Shown here piece by piece: positions 23,461-31,965 of a stretch of 37,681 nucleotides of DNA. The stretch's first letter is position 1; each line of letters begins with the position of its first letter. Below the pieces are notes generated by a model that was given only the letters and a program-made list of their open reading frames with translations, had not been told where the DNA came from and made no database searches. The position numbers were made by a program, and so were the translations under genes. Where the stretch lies: NCBI GenBank assembly GCA_964511185.1, contig CAZEDU010000040.1, forward strand, positions 1 to 37,681, in the 5' to 3' direction. Origin of the DNA: CAZEDU01 sp964511185 (GTDB lineage: Bacteria > Myxococcota > Myxococcia > Myxococcales > Myxococcaceae).

Positions 23461-24792
23461 TCAAAGACCGGCGGTTTTTCGAACGGCCCGCTCGAGCGAG
23501 CGGACGCCCTTTCGTTGGCCCACCGCGACGACCCCCAGGTTCTCGGGCCGGAAGTAGCGCCGCGCGGCGGCCAGGAGATCGCCCGCGGTTTGAGCGTCGA
23601 TCACGCGGCAGCGCGCCTCGAAGCTCTCGGCGGGGCGAAACAGCTCGGTGCCGCCGAACCAGCCGGCGAGCTCGGCCGCCGAGTCCTGCGCGAACTCGAG
23701 CATCATGCGGTGGCGCCGCTTGGCGCGCTTGAGCTCTTCGCCCGTCACCGGCCGCTCGCGCAGACCGCCGAGCGTGCGGCAGATGATCTCCACCACCTCG
23801 CCGGCCTTCTCGGGGGCGCTCGCCGCGTCGATCTCGAACAGCCCGGTGTCGGTGAAGGTCTCGATCGACGCCTGGACCGAGTAGGCCAGGCCCCGCTTCT
23901 CGACGACGTTGTACGGCAGCCGCGACGACAGCCCGTCGTCGAGCACCCGGCGGATCAGCTGCAGCGCGGGGAAGTCGGCGTGGTCCTCCGGCACCGCGCG
24001 GAAGGTGACGCGGAACGCGGTCTGCGCCTCGTCGTGCTCGACCCAGCGCAGCCAGGGACCGGCCGGCGCGGGGGGCGGCGGCGCGTCGCGCGTCGGCGAG
24101 CCGCGGGGCATCTTGCGAAAGTGCTTCTCCGCCAGCTCGAGCACGTTGCGGCGCCGGACCCGGCCCGCCGCGGCCACCACCAGGTTCCCCGTCACGTAGT
24201 GTTGGTGGAAGTGCTCGGTCAGCGCGCGCTTGGTCATCGCGCGCACCGAGTCGCGCGTGCCGGCGATCTTCAGCCCCAGCCCGTGCCGCGGGAAGAGCGC
24301 CATCTTCGACAGGTTCTCCACGTCGATGTCGCGGCCCTTCTCGTCCACCTCGTCGAGCATCTCCTCCAGGATGATCTTCCGCTCGACCTCCATGTGGCGA
24401 AGCCGGGGGCGGGTGAGCATGTCGCCGAGCACGTCGAAGCCGATCGCCAGCCGGTCGGGGTGGAGCGGAGTGTAGTAGTAGCCGTGGTCGCGCGTGGTGA
24501 CGCCGTTCAGGTTCCCTCCCGCGTCCTCCACCTTCGCGTTCATCCGCACCGTGTCGGGGTGGCGTCGGCTGCCGCGGAAGAACATGTGCTCGAGGAAGTG
24601 GCTCACCCCGTTCACCTCGGGCGACTCGTGGCGCGACCCCAGGCGCACGTACACCGCCAGCATCGCGCCGTGCAGCTGCGGCGCCTCCACGGNNNNNNNN
24701 NNGTGCCCAACACCAACATCTACCGCGCTCCGGTCCACGGTGACGACCCGGAGGCCCGACGGGAGCACGTCGCGGAAGGCGCGGTGGCTCAC
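23461..24792 (-). CDS. M16 family zinc peptidase (processing-peptidase-like)
   Basis: 443 residues as written. The inverted zinc motif HFLEH (His65, Glu68, His69) with a downstream Glu in IILEEMLDE marks an active M16 subunit, like bacterial YmxG and mitochondrial processing peptidase beta. The C-terminal half (SSRLPYNVVEKRGLAYSV) is the usual partner domain. The GTG start overlaps the histidine kinase stop by three bases, giving tight coupling. An N run (24693-24702) plus 38 extra bases interrupts strand 1: removing 24693-24740 joins RVVTV directly to EAPQLHG as in the family. True length is then about 427. No signal peptide, so probably cytoplasmic. Confidence 0.93.
   Translation of the reverse strand: MSHRAFRDVLPSGLRVVTVDRSAVDVGVGHXXXXVEAPQLHGAMLAVYVRLGSRHESPEVNGVSHFLEHMFFRGSRRHPDTVRMNAKVEDAGGNLNGVTTRDHGYYYTPLHPDRLAIGFDVLGDMLTRPRLRHMEVERKIILEEMLDEVDEKGRDIDVENLSKMALFPRHGLGLKIAGTRDSVRAMTKRALTEHFHQHYVTGNLVVAAAGRVRRRNVLELAEKHFRKMPRGSPTRDAPPPPAPAGPWLRWVEHDEAQTAFRVTFRAVPEDHADFPALQLIRRVLDDGLSSRLPYNVVEKRGLAYSVQASIETFTDTGLFEIDAASAPEKAGEVVEIICRTLGGLRERPVTGEELKRAKRRHRMMLEFAQDSAAELAGWFGGTELFRPAESFEARCRVIDAQTAGDLLAAARRYFRPENLGVVAVGQRKGVRSLERAVRKTAGL
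24693..24702. other. Assembly gap (10 N) inside the M16 peptidase gene, probably a mis-join
   Basis: The seven bases TCCACGG just before the Ns (24686-24692) recur at 24734-24740. Deleting 24693-24740 restores a perfectly family-like protein, so the Ns and the 38 bases after them look like a contig-end artefact and not missing sequence. Confidence 0.8.
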
Positions 24793-26327
24793 GCGCGCAC
24801 CAGCTTCACGACGAACCGCGTGCCGCCGCCGGGGCCGCTCTCGCACTCGATGCTGCCGCCGTGCGCCTGGAGGATCTGCTTCGAGACGGCGAGCCCCAAG
24901 CCCGTGCCGCCGTCCTTCGTCGAGAAGAACGGCTCGAACAGCCGCGCGCGCACGTCGGACGGTATGCCCACGCCGGTGTCGGCGAACGTCACCTCCACCG
25001 AGCCGTTCTTCACCGCCGACGTCACGGTGAGCGTGCCGCCCTGCGGCATCGCCTCCTTGCTGTTGCGCAAGAGGTTCAAGAACACCTGCCGGAGCTGGCC
25101 TTCGTCGGCCAGCGCGCGCGCGCCCTCCGCCAGGTCGCGCTCGACCGCGACGCCCGACCGCTCCAGCTCCTCCCGCGAGAAGTCGAGCACGTTGACCAGC
25201 ACCTCGCTGACGTCCTCGGTGGTGAGCGCCGGCTGCTTGAGCCGCGCCATCTTCAAGTACTCCTCGCTCACCTCGGTGAGCCGATCGAGCTCGCGCGTCA
25301 CCGACGTCACCAGCGCGCGCGCCTCCTTCGCGTCGCTCTCGCTGTCGAACCGCGCCCGCGCCACCAGCTCGTCGAGCAGCTCGACGTTGAGGCCGATCGA
25401 CGAGAGCGGGTTTCGGACCTCGTGCGCCACCTGCGCCGACACGCGCCCCACCGCGGCGAGCTGCTCCGCGCGCAGCAGCGCCTCCTGCTTCTCCTTGAGC
25501 TGCTCCTCGCGCTCCTTGAGCGAGCGCGCCATCTGGTCGAACTCGCGCGCGAGCACCGAGATCTCGTCGTCGCCCTTGATGCCGAGCTGCGCCGAGTAGT
25601 CGCCCCGGCTGATCCGCGAGACGCCTTCGATGAGCGTGCGCACCGGCTTGAGCATGCGCGCCGAGACGAGCGTCGCGAGCACCCCGACCACGATGGCGAG
25701 CACGCTCAAGCCGATGATCGCCACGCCGGTGCGCCGCTCGCGCTGCTCGGCCAGCGCCACGCGCTCGAGGATGCGCTTGGTCAAAGACAGGTGGAGCAGC
25801 TTGATCGACGACCCGATGGACCGCTCGGTCTGCTTGAGCCGATCCATCTGCCGGCTCACCTGCGTCCAGTCGGGCGCTTCCGCCTCGAGCCGGTCGAAGA
25901 CCGCGTCGGCCTCGCGCTGGTACTGCGCGTACCGCTTCTTGAGCTCGCCCAGCTTGAGCGCGACCTCGCTGACGAACGGCACCTCCGACGGCGGCGCGAA
26001 CTCCAGCGTCTGCTCGGCCCGCTGCTGCGCCTCGAGCACGGTGGCGGTCATGGTCTCGGGGAAGTAGTAGCGGGACATCTTGATGAAGGCGCGCCGGGTC
26101 TCCACGCTCTTGAGCTCGGTGAGCCGCTCGGTGTCCTTCTCTTGGTTGCCGTGCAAGGTCGCGATCGCCGCGGCGTGCTGGGCGAGCGGCAGGTACCCCT
26201 CGCTGACCAGGCGAATCTCCACCTGGTTCTGGTGCATCTCCGCCACGCTGAAGAGCGAGACCGCGCCGAAGGTGACGAGCACCGCGGCGTAACCCAGGAA
26301 GATGCGGGTGGCCAAGGACAGCTTCAT
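24789..26327 (-). CDS. Membrane sensor histidine kinase, orphan
   Basis: 512 residues. Transmembrane helix 1 (about 8-28), a periplasmic helical sensor of about 170 residues, transmembrane helix 2 (about 201-223), a HAMP linker (224-275), a coiled coil, then the kinase core: phospho-acceptor His302 in AHEVRNPLSSI, N box NLLRNSKEA (418-426), G1 DTGVGI (450-455), F box FEPFFSTK (464-471) and G2 GTGLGLA (474-480). All catalytic motifs are intact. The helical sensor resembles four-helix bundle chemosensory inputs; its signal is unknown. No response regulator is adjacent; the gene overlaps an M16 peptidase instead. It diverges from the cupin gene across 51 bases. Confidence 0.95.
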   Translation of the reverse strand: MKLSLATRIFLGYAAVLVTFGAVSLFSVAEMHQNQVEIRLVSEGYLPLAQHAAAIATLHGNQEKDTERLTELKSVETRRAFIKMSRYYFPETMTATVLEAQQRAEQTLEFAPPSEVPFVSEVALKLGELKKRYAQYQREADAVFDRLEAEAPDWTQVSRQMDRLKQTERSIGSSIKLLHLSLTKRILERVALAEQRERRTGVAIIGLSVLAIVVGVLATLVSARMLKPVRTLIEGVSRISRGDYSAQLGIKGDDEISVLAREFDQMARSLKEREEQLKEKQEALLRAEQLAAVGRVSAQVAHEVRNPLSSIGLNVELLDELVARARFDSESDAKEARALVTSVTRELDRLTEVSEEYLKMARLKQPALTTEDVSEVLVNVLDFSREELERSGVAVERDLAEGARALADEGQLRQVFLNLLRNSKEAMPQGGTLTVTSAVKNGSVEVTFADTGVGIPSDVRARLFEPFFSTKDGGTGLGLAVSKQILQAHGGSIECESGPGGGTRFVVKLVRA

Positions 26328-26378
26328 TCTTGAAGCTTCGCCGTCGCCTGCGTCGAGCGCAAACGGTAGAAGCGCCCC

Positions 26379-26852
26379 ATGACCCTCAAGGCCCCCGCGC
26401 TCGATCCCGCCGCCGTGCCTGCGCGCTCGTCTTCGTCGTACCCGGAGGTCTTCCGCGCGCGCGTGCTGCCCAGAGAGAAGCGCGCGCTCGGCGACGCGCT
26501 CGGGCTCACGAAGATCGGCGTCAACCTGACGACGCTGATGCCGGGCCGGCAGTCGTCGCTGCGGCACCGCCACACGCACGAGGACGAGCTGGTCTACGTG
26601 CTCGAGGGCGAGGTGGTGCTCGTCACCGACGGCGGTGAGCAAGTGCTCATCGCGGGGACGTGCGCGGGCTTCGCGGCGGGCTCGTCCGACGCGCATCACC
26701 TGGTGAACCGCAGCGACGCCCCGGCGCGGTACCTCGAGATCAGCAACCGCGACGCCGACGACACGGCGAGCTATCCGGACGACGACATCGCCTATCGGAA
26801 GGGGCCGGGCGGCAAGCCGGTCTTCGTTCACAAAGACGGCACGCCCTATTGA
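26379..26852 (+). CDS. Cupin-fold protein
   Basis: 157 residues with a single cupin barrel. Motif 1 is complete: His63, His65 (HRHTH) and Glu70, then VLEGEV; motif 2 is GTCAGFAAGSSDAHHLVN with His106 or His107. These residues normally bind one metal ion. Single-cupin proteins of this kind include dioxygenases, isomerases and sugar-binding sensors, so the reaction cannot be assigned. The C-terminal tail has an acidic stretch (YPDDDIAY) followed by GKPVFVHKDG, seen in a group of unassigned cupins. It diverges from the histidine kinase and converges on the PAP2 gene with 8 bases between stops. Confidence 0.88.
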   Translation: MTLKAPALDPAAVPARSSSSYPEVFRARVLPREKRALGDALGLTKIGVNLTTLMPGRQSSLRHRHTHEDELVYVLEGEVVLVTDGGEQVLIAGTCAGFAAGSSDAHHLVNRSDAPARYLEISNRDADDTASYPDDDIAYRKGPGGKPVFVHKDGTPY

Positions 26853-26860
26853 GCGTCGCC

Positions 26861-27664
26861 TCAGAACGTGGCCGAGAGCGCGAGCAGGCCGCCGTCGCCG
26901 CGGGCGGCTGGGGCCAGAGAGATCCTCGGCCCGCGCTCGCGGCGATGCAGCATCGGCACCAGCACGCCGAACGCCACGGCCGCCCCCGCTCCGACGACGA
27001 CGTCCGAGATGTAGTGGCCGCCGGACAGGATGACGCCGGTGCTGAGCAGCACGCCGACGGTGGCGTCGAGCGCCCAGGGCCACCAGCTGGGGCCATACCG
27101 GTACGTCCAAGTCATCGCTCCCGCGGTGAGCGCGGTGACGGCCATCGCCACGTGGCCCGAATAGAAGGCGCGATAGCCGCCAGGCGTCACCTCCGCGACC
27201 GGGTCTTGTCCGGGCACGAACACGCGCGGAATCGGCCGCTGCGTGGTGAACTTCACCAGCGTGCACGCGGCGAACGACAAAGCGAGCGCTTCGCCCATGA
27301 CGATGAAGTCCTCCCAGAAAGCGGTGTCTCGAGGACCCAGGTCGATGAGCGACACGAGAAAAGGGGGCGCGATGCCGGCGATGGAGAGAATGAGCGCGTA
27401 GTGGTCCACCGCCGGGTTGGCCAGGCCGATGGCCCAGCGGTCGAATGCGGGCACCTCGCGCGGGTCGCAGGGGCAGCGGGTGTGGATCAGCCGCTCCTGG
27501 ATGAAGTAGGGCGTCGCGCCGACCAGGGTCCCCGCGACGGTGAGCGCGGAGTCGAGCCACGGCGAGACGACGTAGACCGACTGTGAAGAGGCGCCTTCGC
27601 TCGCGAGGGCGGGCGCGGCGGCCATCGCGGTCAGGACGAGCACCCATGCTCGGGTCGCGCGCAT
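26861..27664 (-). CDS. Membrane-associated PAP2-family phosphatase
   Basis: 267 residues with a signal peptide (1-22, ALA-SEG) and five to six hydrophobic helices. The phosphatase signature is present in a variant form: KFTTQRP (Lys and Arg of C1), AFYSGHVA (C2 with the catalytic His) and SGGHYISDVVVG (C3 His and Asp). PAP2 enzymes remove phosphate from lipid phosphates such as undecaprenyl pyrophosphate or phosphatidate at the periplasmic face. The spacing in C1 is shorter than the textbook form. ATG at 27662-27664; upstream lies a 243-base divergent gap to the PEGA operon. The 3' end is convergent with the cupin gene. Confidence 0.9.
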   Translation of the reverse strand: MRATRAWVLVLTAMAAAPALASEGASSQSVYVVSPWLDSALTVAGTLVGATPYFIQERLIHTRCPCDPREVPAFDRWAIGLANPAVDHYALILSIAGIAPPFLVSLIDLGPRDTAFWEDFIVMGEALALSFAACTLVKFTTQRPIPRVFVPGQDPVAEVTPGGYRAFYSGHVAMAVTALTAGAMTWTYRYGPSWWPWALDATVGVLLSTGVILSGGHYISDVVVGAGAAVAFGVLVPMLHRRERGPRISLAPAARGDGGLLALSATF

Positions 27665-27811
27665 GAGCCAAGGTAGATGGCGTGAATGGGTGGGCGAGCG
27701 GCCCCTTCGTCGGGCCCGCTGTTCGCTGGAGCGACTCGATATCCGTCGAATTTTGCAGAAATTTCGGCCTCGAGGGCCGAGGCTCAGGCCGGCCTCCTTC
27801 GGGCTGCGACA

Positions 27812-27841
27812 TTGACCCCGTGGGTCGTACCCCGCTACCTT
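27812..27841 (+). promoter_or_regulatory. Possible promoter and small palindrome before the PEGA-Kelch operon
   Basis: TTGACC (27812-27817), 18-base spacer, TACCTT (27836-27841). Overlapping the -35 box is a perfect 5+3+5 inverted repeat (27814-27826), which could be an operator. A second TTGACA (27873-27878) lacks a convincing -10 box. The rest of the 27665-27907 gap holds nothing I can name. Confidence 0.35.
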
Positions 27842-27907
27842 ATGACTGCGGCCGGGGCGGCAACTCGTCGTTTTGACAGCCGATTCCAGTCTGAGATGAC
27901 GAAGTAA

Positions 27908-29266
27908 ATGATCCGCAGCCGTTCCTTTCATCGCGCTTCTGCCCTGGTCCTCGCCCTGCTGTCGGTCGAGGCGACCCTGCCGGTGCCGTGGGCGTCGGTG
28001 GCCTTCGCGGCCGACAAGCCCAAGGTCCTGGTGGTGCCGTTCCTCTCCATCGATGGCGCCCCCGCCTCGAGCGGCCTGAAGCTCACCGCGCTCGTGCTCG
28101 ACGAGATCAAGGCCCGGTCCGACGTGGAGCTGGTCTCGCCCGCCGCCAAGGACAAGGCCGGCGCCGCGGCGCAGAAGGGCAAGACCGCGGCCGACGCGGC
28201 GGCGCTCTTCGCCGACGGCAAGAAGGCGCTCGCCGATCTCAAGTTCGAAGAGGCGGTCGACCGCCTCAAGAAGGGGCTCGACGCGGCCTCGGCCGACCCG
28301 GGCAACGTCGACTACCCGGCGCTCTACGACGCGTACGTCTCGCTCGCGGTGGCGTTCTTCCGCATGGGGGACGAGAAGAGCGCGCAGGACGCCCTCTTCA
28401 CCGTCGCGCGGCTCGAGCCCAGCTACAAGCTGGGAGAGGACAAGTACCCGCCCGTGTTCCTGCGCGAGTTCGACAAAGCCAAGAAGCGCGCGGAGAAGCT
28501 GCCCAAGTACACGCTCACCTTGGATGGCCCGCCAGGCGCGACCGGCTTCATCGACGGCCGCGATCTGGGCATGGTGCCGGTCGACGAGCCGGTCGCGCAG
28601 GGCACCCACTTCGTGAAGCTCGAGGGCACCCGCGGCGAGCGGTTCGGCCAGGTGGTGGAGGTGAAGTCGTCGGCGGTCAGAGTGCGCGGCAGCTTCCCGT
28701 CCGCGCCCAAGCCCAGCGTCGCGGAGATGAGCGATCACCGCCTGCCGTCGACCATCGACACCGACGCGCAGCGGAGCCTGCACGCGCACGCCAAGGCGGC
28801 CGGCGCGGAGTTCGTGGTGAGCGGCGCCGTGCTCCGTGGCGAAGAGGGGCGGCTGGTGGTCGCGCCGATCCTCTATTCGGTGTCGCGCGCGTCCTTCTCG
28901 CGCCTCTCGAGGTTGCGCGTCGATCCGGAGCTGGCGCAGGCCAACGTCGAGGCGTTTCGGCTGGTCGATGAGGCGACCAAGCGCATGGCGGCGTTTGGCG
29001 CGCCGGCGTCGCTGCCGTTCGCGCTCAACGCGCCCGCCGACAAGCCGTCGGTCGGCTTGGCGCCCGCGCCCTCCGAGCCCAGCCGCAAGCCGTTCGAGCC
29101 GGCCAGGCCGGCCGAGTCCAAGGCCGAGGCGTCGGACGAGGGCATCCCCGTGTGGGTCTGGGTGGCGGTCGGGGCCGGCGTGGCCGCGGCGGCCGGCGGT
29201 GGGGCCTGGTACCTCACCCGGCCGATGACGGGCCGCCTCAACGCCACGCTGCAGACTGGGAACTGA
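27908..29266 (+). CDS. Exported PEGA-domain protein with TPR-like region and C-terminal membrane helix
   Basis: 452 residues. A signal peptide (1-34, cleavage near AFA-AD) is followed by a strand-rich segment (KVLVVPFLSIDG) resembling the start of bacterial GldG/TolB-like N domains. A helical repeat region (about 95-190: AALFADGKKALADLKFEEAVDRL) resembles TPRs, and a PEGA domain spans about 199-262 (GATGFIDGRDLG, then VAQGTHFVKLEG). Residues 290-365 repeat a strand/helix fold (AGAEFVVSGAVLRGEEGRL). A Pro/Ala linker leads to one transmembrane helix (about 415-437) and a short tail. Catalytic residues are not seen; it is probably an envelope scaffold. Its stop shares a base with the start of the Kelch gene (TGATG). 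Confidence 0.87.
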   Translation: MIRSRSFHRASALVLALLSVEATLPVPWASVAFAADKPKVLVVPFLSIDGAPASSGLKLTALVLDEIKARSDVELVSPAAKDKAGAAAQKGKTAADAAALFADGKKALADLKFEEAVDRLKKGLDAASADPGNVDYPALYDAYVSLAVAFFRMGDEKSAQDALFTVARLEPSYKLGEDKYPPVFLREFDKAKKRAEKLPKYTLTLDGPPGATGFIDGRDLGMVPVDEPVAQGTHFVKLEGTRGERFGQVVEVKSSAVRVRGSFPSAPKPSVAEMSDHRLPSTIDTDAQRSLHAHAKAAGAEFVVSGAVLRGEEGRLVVAPILYSVSRASFSRLSRLRVDPELAQANVEAFRLVDEATKRMAAFGAPASLPFALNAPADKPSVGLAPAPSEPSRKPFEPARPAESKAEASDEGIPVWVWVAVGAGVAAAAGGGAWYLTRPMTGRLNATLQTGN

Positions 29267-30881
29267 TGAACCGGCGCGCGCTCCAGATGACGACCGCGCT
29301 GGTCGCCTCGCTCGCCATGGCCGCGTGCGACCTCAAGGTCGTCGACCTGACGGTCAACGTGATCGGCGTCAGCTGCCGCGAGCCTCCGCTCGACGGGGCG
29401 ACGCACCTGCGCTACCGCGTCACCGCGGACGATCTCGCCAAGCCGATCGATAAGATCGTGCTGCTCAGCGCCGGCAACGACACCCAGCTGCCCGACATCC
29501 CGACCGGCAGCGGGCGGCGCCTCGAGGTGCGCGCGTACGCCGGCGACCCGCGCTCCGGCGGAACGGTGATCTCGTGGGGCAAGAGCCTGCCGTTCGAGGT
29601 GCCCGACAAGAAGGACGACCAGAACCCGCCGCCGGCGGTGAACGTGTTTCTGCGCAAGGTCGACACGTTCACGCCGGTCAGCGCGTTCGACAAGCCGAGC
29701 CAGTGCGGCACCCTGCAGTCGCCCCGTGCGGGCCACGTCGCGGCGCGGCTCGCCGATGGCCGCGTGCTGCTCACCGGCGGGTACCGGCAGAGCGGCTCGC
29801 CGGCGCGCACCACGCTCTTCTCGGCCGAGATCTTCGACCCCAACAAAGGCACCTTCGAGGCCACCTCGCCCATGGGCGTCTACGACAGCGACGGCGGGTT
29901 CACCTCGTTGCCGCGCGCCTTCCACTCCGCCACCGCGCTGCCGAACGGGCAGGTGCTGATCCGCGGCGGCGAGCAGTACTTCGCCAACGACGTGAACGGC
30001 TCGTCGGCGGTGGTGCGCGGCGGGGCGGTGCTCTTCGACCCCACCTCGCGCGGCGCCGACGGCGGCGTGGTGCCCATCTACGGCACCGTGAAGGGCGGGC
30101 CGATCATCGCGCNNNNNNNNNNNNNNACAAGGACGGGCGCGTGCTCGTCGTCGGCGGGTTGACCCTCGGCCCGTCGAACTTCGGCACCGCCGAGGCGAGC
30201 ACGCTCGAGTGGTACGACCCGGAGACCGCGACGATTCAGGTCGTCGACGGGGTGACGCTGCCCCGGCGCGACATGTCGGTCACCGCGCTGCAGGACGGCG
30301 GCGTCATCGCCGTGGCGGGCGGCGCGGATGACGCCGGCGTGAAGGGCGACGTGCGGCTCTTCAGCTTCAGCGGCGGCAAGTTCGTCGAGGTGACGCAGTC
30401 GGTCCCCGCGCTCATCGAGCCGCGGCGCTCCGCGGCCGTGGTGACGCTGAACGGGTCCAACGACATGCTCCTCCTGGGGGGCTACAGCCACCCGACGCAG
30501 ACCGTGCCGCTGGTCTCTTCGGAGCTCTTCCGCTCGAGCACCCGCGCGGTGACGCAGGGGCCCAACATCAGCGGCGACGGCCGAGGCGACGCGTGCACCG
30601 CGGTGCTGCCCGACAACTCGATCTTGATGATCGGCGGGCGAACCATCGACGCGAGCGCAGGCACACCCTCGAGCGATTCCGCCGTGAACCTCATCGTGCC
30701 CAACGCAACGGGCGCGTCGGTGCTCGAGCGACCCGGGTTGCAGGCCGCGCGCTACCACCACACCTGCACCGTCCTGCTCGACGGCACCGTGCTGATGACC
30801 GGCGGCGTGCGCGAGGTCAACGGCGTCTACGAAGTGCTCCAGGACGCCCTCATCTACACCCCGGCGCCCATCGACCCGTGA
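29266..30881 (+). CDS. Kelch-repeat lipoprotein, interrupted by an assembly gap
   Basis: About 540 residues once repaired. Signal peptide with lipobox LAMAAC, Cys21. Residues about 25-131 form a beta-sandwich-like domain. From about 153 there are Kelch repeats (PRAGHVAARLADGRVLLTGG, PRAFHSATALPNGQVLIRGG, KDGRVLVVGG, PRRDMSVTALQDGGVIAVAGG, and further copies to the end), which fold as a beta propeller, usually a binding platform. Fourteen Ns (30113-30126) sit just before the third repeat; frames on either side agree only if the true gap is a multiple of three, and repeat spacing suggests about 30 bases. The gene is coupled to the PEGA gene by a one-base overlap and to the next by four bases. 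Confidence 0.88.
30113..30126. other. Assembly gap (14 N) inside the Kelch lipoprotein gene
   Basis: The gap falls between PIIA and KDGRVLVVGG, where the repeat pattern needs about ten more residues. Fourteen bases would break the frame; a multiple of three does not. Confidence 0.9.
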
Positions 30882-31321
30882 TCCGGCTCGTGGCCTTGTC
30901 GGTCGCGCTCCTCGGCGCGTGCGCGAAGCGCGACCCCGAGTGCGCTCCGAAGGACGAGCCCGCGGTCTGGGTCGACCGCCGCGAGCTTCAGCCGCCCGAC
31001 AAGTCGATGCGCGAGCGCGTCTCGCCCGACGGCAGCTGGTGGGTGCGCGGCGGTGTGGACATGGCGCTCGAGAACGGGCGCTGGGTGGCGGTCGCGCGCC
31101 CGGACCGGTGGATCAAAAAGGGCGCGCTGAGCGCCGAGCAGCGCGCGCGGCTCGCCTCGGCGGTCGCGCGCGGGACCCCCACGACGACCGGCGACGCCGC
31201 CGCGCGGACCGGCGTCTGGTGGACGGTCTGCGCCGACGGCCGCGCGCAGCGGCTCGACGGCTCGGCGGACGCAGTGACCGAAGTCTTCAGCGCGCTGAGA
31301 ACGAACGTCGGCCGGCGCTAG
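30878..31321 (+). CDS. Small putative lipoprotein, third gene of the PEGA-Kelch operon
   Basis: 147 residues from a GTG that overlaps the Kelch stop (GTGA). The signal ends in lipobox LLGAC with Cys15. The mature part is rich in Trp and Arg (VWVDRRELQ, SWWVRGG, RWVAVARPDRWIKKG) and contains GVWWTVCADGRAQRLDGS near the end, a beta-rich pattern. I do not recognise the family. Both overlaps on the operon suggest that the three proteins are made together and act together at the envelope. Convergent with a Cys-rich lipoprotein gene; only 3 bases separate the stops. Confidence 0.78.
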   Translation: MIRLVALSVALLGACAKRDPECAPKDEPAVWVDRRELQPPDKSMRERVSPDGSWWVRGGVDMALENGRWVAVARPDRWIKKGALSAEQRARLASAVARGTPTTTGDAAARTGVWWTVCADGRAQRLDGSADAVTEVFSALRTNVGRR

Positions 31322-31324
31322 AGC

Positions 31325-31918
31325 TCACTGCTTCAGCGATGCCTCCTCGATCGCCTCCGCGAACGCCGAGCTTGGCACCAGCTCGCCCCGTGCGTAGACC
31401 TCGTATCCCGTGGTCGACTCCACACAGCCCGTCGTGGTCTTTAGGTACACCTTCGTCGCGCGCGGGCCGACCCGGTAGAAGGTGCGGTCCGGCACGCCGC
31501 ACGCCGGGTAACGGCCCAGGCGTTGCGCGAAGCGCAAGTCCCGACAGCCGCCGGTGCCGTCGAGCACCAGCCCCTCTTGGGCGCAGCTGGCGTCCGCGTA
31601 GTAGGGCAGCGCCTGGGTCTGCACGGCGGGGACGTGAATCGGCAGGCAGCGCGGGCTGCCGTGGCTTTCAGCGACGAACTCGCAGGGCGTGTTGAGCTGG
31701 GTGTCGAACCAGCCCAGCTCGACCTCGGCCCCGTCGCTCGTCTTCCCGACACGACGTCGAATGCGGGTGCCGCTCTTGTTGCTCGCCACCGTGCCCGGCG
31801 CGGTGCCCAGGCTCGGCGCGTTGTCGATGCCACCGTCGGGCAGCCACAGGTCCGGGCCGCCGCAGCCGCCGAAGGTGAGGGAGAGGACGGCCAAACAGGT
31901 CAGGAATGCGTTCTTCAT
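31325..31918 (-). CDS. Cysteine-rich putative lipoprotein
   Basis: 197 residues. Signal peptide and lipobox TFGGC with Cys19 (the ATG at 31916-31918 gives exactly this; a longer start adds 12 residues ahead of the signal). The mature protein has a Gly/Asp-rich spacer, then six further cysteines (PCEF, RCLP, SCAQ, GCRD, ACGV, GCVE), likely disulfide-bonded in the periplasm or on the surface. Strand-rich pattern with YRVGPRATKVYLK. No family recognised. Similar small Cys-rich lipoproteins are frequent in myxobacteria. The gene lies 47 bases downstream of the coiled-coil gene stop side, but reads in the same direction as it. Confidence 0.78.
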   Translation of the reverse strand: MKNAFLTCLAVLSLTFGGCGGPDLWLPDGGIDNAPSLGTAPGTVASNKSGTRIRRRVGKTSDGAEVELGWFDTQLNTPCEFVAESHGSPRCLPIHVPAVQTQALPYYADASCAQEGLVLDGTGGCRDLRFAQRLGRYPACGVPDRTFYRVGPRATKVYLKTTTGCVESTTGYEVYARGELVPSSAFAEAIEEASLKQ

Positions 31919-31965
31919 GGCCCCAAGGACCCCGAGGAACGCGCCGCTGCGCAAAAAATCTCGAC

